The notes under the pieces: generated by a model
Told to the model about the DNA's origin: nothing
What the model saw: only the letters and a program-made list of their open reading frames with translations
Databases searched by the model: none
NCBI GenBank assembly: GCA_005888425.1
Contig: VAZF01000205.1
Span: forward strand, 1-13,973
Direction of reading: 5' to 3'
Length of the DNA stretch: 13,973 nt
Origin: Alphaproteobacteria bacterium
GTDB lineage: Bacteria > Pseudomonadota > Alphaproteobacteria > ATCC43930 > CGMCC-115725
Translations under genes and position numbers: made by a program
In this document: one piece after another, positions 13,077-13,973 of the stretch
Layout of the letters: the number at the start of each line of letters is the position of its first letter
Numbering within the stretch: the stretch's first letter is position 1

Positions 13077-13855
13077 GCCGCCGGCCCCTCCGCACCTTCG
13101 GCCGCGGGCTCTTGGGCGGCCGCGGGCTCTTGGGCGGCCGCGGGCTCTTCGGCCGCCTCAGGCGGCGGCGCCTCGCTGCCATCGCCGCGCAGGGCGGCCG
13201 GAAACGGCAACCCCTCGGGGGCTTTGCGCTTCGCCGCATCCTTGATCAAGACCCAGCCGCCTTCGCTGCCGGGCACCGCGCCCATGATCATCAGGACACC
13301 GCGCTCGGCATCGGCCGAGACTATCCGCAGGCTTTGCGTGGTGACCCGCGCGGCGCCGAGATGGCCGGCCATCTTCTTGTTCTTGAAGGTTTTGCCCGGA
13401 TCCTGCCGCTGCCCGGTCGAGCCGAGGCTGCGATGCGATACGGAAACGCCATGCGTCGCACGCAACCCGCCGAAATTCCAGCGCTTCATGCCGCCGGCAA
13501 AGCCCTTGCCTATGCTGGTGCCGGTCACATCCACATATTGCCCGGGGACGAAATGCGCCGCGGTGATCTCGGCACCGACATCGACAAGCGCGTCCTCGGA
13601 GACGCGGAACTCGGCGAGCTTTGCTTTCGGCTCGACCTTGGCTTTAGCGAAATGGCCGCGCTGGGGCTTAGTGACATTCTTGACCTTGGCGGCGCCGACC
13701 CCGAGTTGCAGCGCGGTGTAGCCGTCCGTCTCCTGCGTGCGCTGGGCGACGACCTGGCAATTGGCGACGCGCAGCACGGTTACCGCGACGTGGTTGCCCT
13801 CGCCGGTGAATACCCGGGTCATCCCGAGCTTCTGCGCAATGAGACCGGTCCGCAT
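13073..13855 (-). CDS. rplC: 50S ribosomal protein L3 with Ala/Glu/Pro-rich tail
   Basis: Large-subunit L3, an early assembly protein near the peptidyl transferase centre. The start at ATG 13853-13855 gives MRTGLIAQKLGMTRVFTGEG; a GTG one codon earlier is possible, but AGGGG is better spaced for the ATG. The inserted loop GSTGQRQDPGKTFKNKKMAG contains the Gln region methylated by PrmB in E. coli; AARVTTQSLRIVSADAERGV follows. The protein is 260 residues against about 210 in the family: from about residue 228 it has a tail EAPPPEAAEEPAAAQEPAAA and onward, encoded by 18-bp tandem repeats. It overlaps rplD by ATGA. Confidence 0.97.
   Translation of the reverse strand: MRTGLIAQKLGMTRVFTGEGNHVAVTVLRVANCQVVAQRTQETDGYTALQLGVGAAKVKNVTKPQRGHFAKAKVEPKAKLAEFRVSEDALVDVGAEITAAHFVPGQYVDVTGTSIGKGFAGGMKRWNFGGLRATHGVSVSHRSLGSTGQRQDPGKTFKNKKMAGHLGAARVTTQSLRIVSADAERGVLMIMGAVPGSEGGWVLIKDAAKRKAPEGLPFPAALRGDGSEAPPPEAAEEPAAAQEPAAAQEPAAEGAEGPAA
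13100..13153 (-). repeat. Three 18-bp tandem repeats in the 3' end of rplC
   Basis: Three head-to-tail 18-bp units lie at 13100-13117, 13118-13135 and 13136-13153. The first two are identical (plus strand GGCCGCGGGCTCTTGGGC) and the third differs at one base. Being a multiple of three, they keep frame and encode repeats of a six-residue Ala-Ala-Ala-Gln-Glu-Pro-like unit in the L3 tail. The copy number is likely variable by slippage. Confidence 0.9.
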
Positions 13856-13864
13856 CACGATCCC

Positions 13865-13973
13865 CTAGAGCTTGATCTCGACATCGACGCCGGCGGCGAG
13901 ATCGAGCTTCATCAGCGCATCGACGGTCTGCGGCGTCGGATCGACGATATCGAGCACCCGCTTATGGGTGCGG
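13865..13973 (-). CDS. rpsJ: 30S ribosomal protein S10, C-terminal part
   Basis: The last 35 residues of S10, the small-subunit head protein that also acts as NusE in antitermination complexes. The reverse strand reads [20 protein letters not shown] followed by [15 protein letters not shown] and TAG at 13865-13867, an unmistakable S10 C-terminus. The gene continues past the right edge. It ends nine nt before the rplC GTG/ATG start pair, as expected for the first two genes of the S10 operon. Confidence 0.96.

Noticed and set aside
12483..13721. Long plus-strand open frame (412 codons) opposite rplD and rplC
   Set aside because: It lies wholly antisense to two certain ribosomal protein genes, its composition is the Ala/Arg/Leu/Asp-rich pattern of a shadow frame in G+C-rich DNA, and no family is recognisable.

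Overview
This window is one continuous, minus-strand slice of the S10-spc-alpha ribosomal protein cluster of a G+C-rich bacterium. Reading in the direction of transcription (from high to low coordinates) the order is rpsJ (3' end only), rplC, rplD, rplW, rplB, rpsS, rplV, rpsC, rplP, rpmC, rpsQ, rplN, rplX, rplE, rpsN, rpsH, rplF, rplR, rpsE, rpmD, rplO, secY, adk, rpsM, rpsK, rpoA and rplQ (5' end only). Gene content, the placement of adk directly after secY, the lack of rpmJ after secY and of rpsD between rpsK and rpoA, and the proteins themselves fit an alphaproteobacterium. RpoA and L22 resemble Rhodospirillales or Acetobacteraceae proteins as I remember them; that finer placement is uncertain.

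Layout. The S10 and first spc genes (13973 to about 5170) are packed almost without gaps: many neighbours overlap by ATGA, GTGA or TGATG, and most starts have a clear purine-rich ribosome binding site. Gaps become larger from rpmD onward: rpmD-rplO (72 nt), rplO-secY (62 nt), adk-rpsM (84 nt), rpsK-rpoA (150 nt) and rpoA-rplQ (92 nt). These gaps hold the non-coding structure: a near-consensus sigma70 promoter overlapping the adk stop, and several G+C-rich hairpins, four with the hexamer TTGGAT in or beside the loop and all flanking rpoA.

Together the genes supply large- and small-subunit ribosomal proteins, the SecY channel core, adenylate kinase and the RNA polymerase alpha subunit, as expected for a growth-rate-controlled housekeeping operon. 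No tRNA, rRNA, insertion sequence, CRISPR array or unrelated accessory gene is visible.

The oddest thing is inside adk: a perfect in-frame tandem duplication of 96 bp (32 codons) that repeats the GFPRT AMP-binding segment, flanked by short imperfect matches that suggest how it arose. It is either a fresh mutation in a normally essential enzyme or an assembly artefact. Smaller oddities are an 18-bp triplicate repeat encoding an Ala/Glu/Pro/Gln tail on L3, long low-complexity tails on S17 and L15, and two micro-ORFs that end exactly on the start codons of rplE and rplO.
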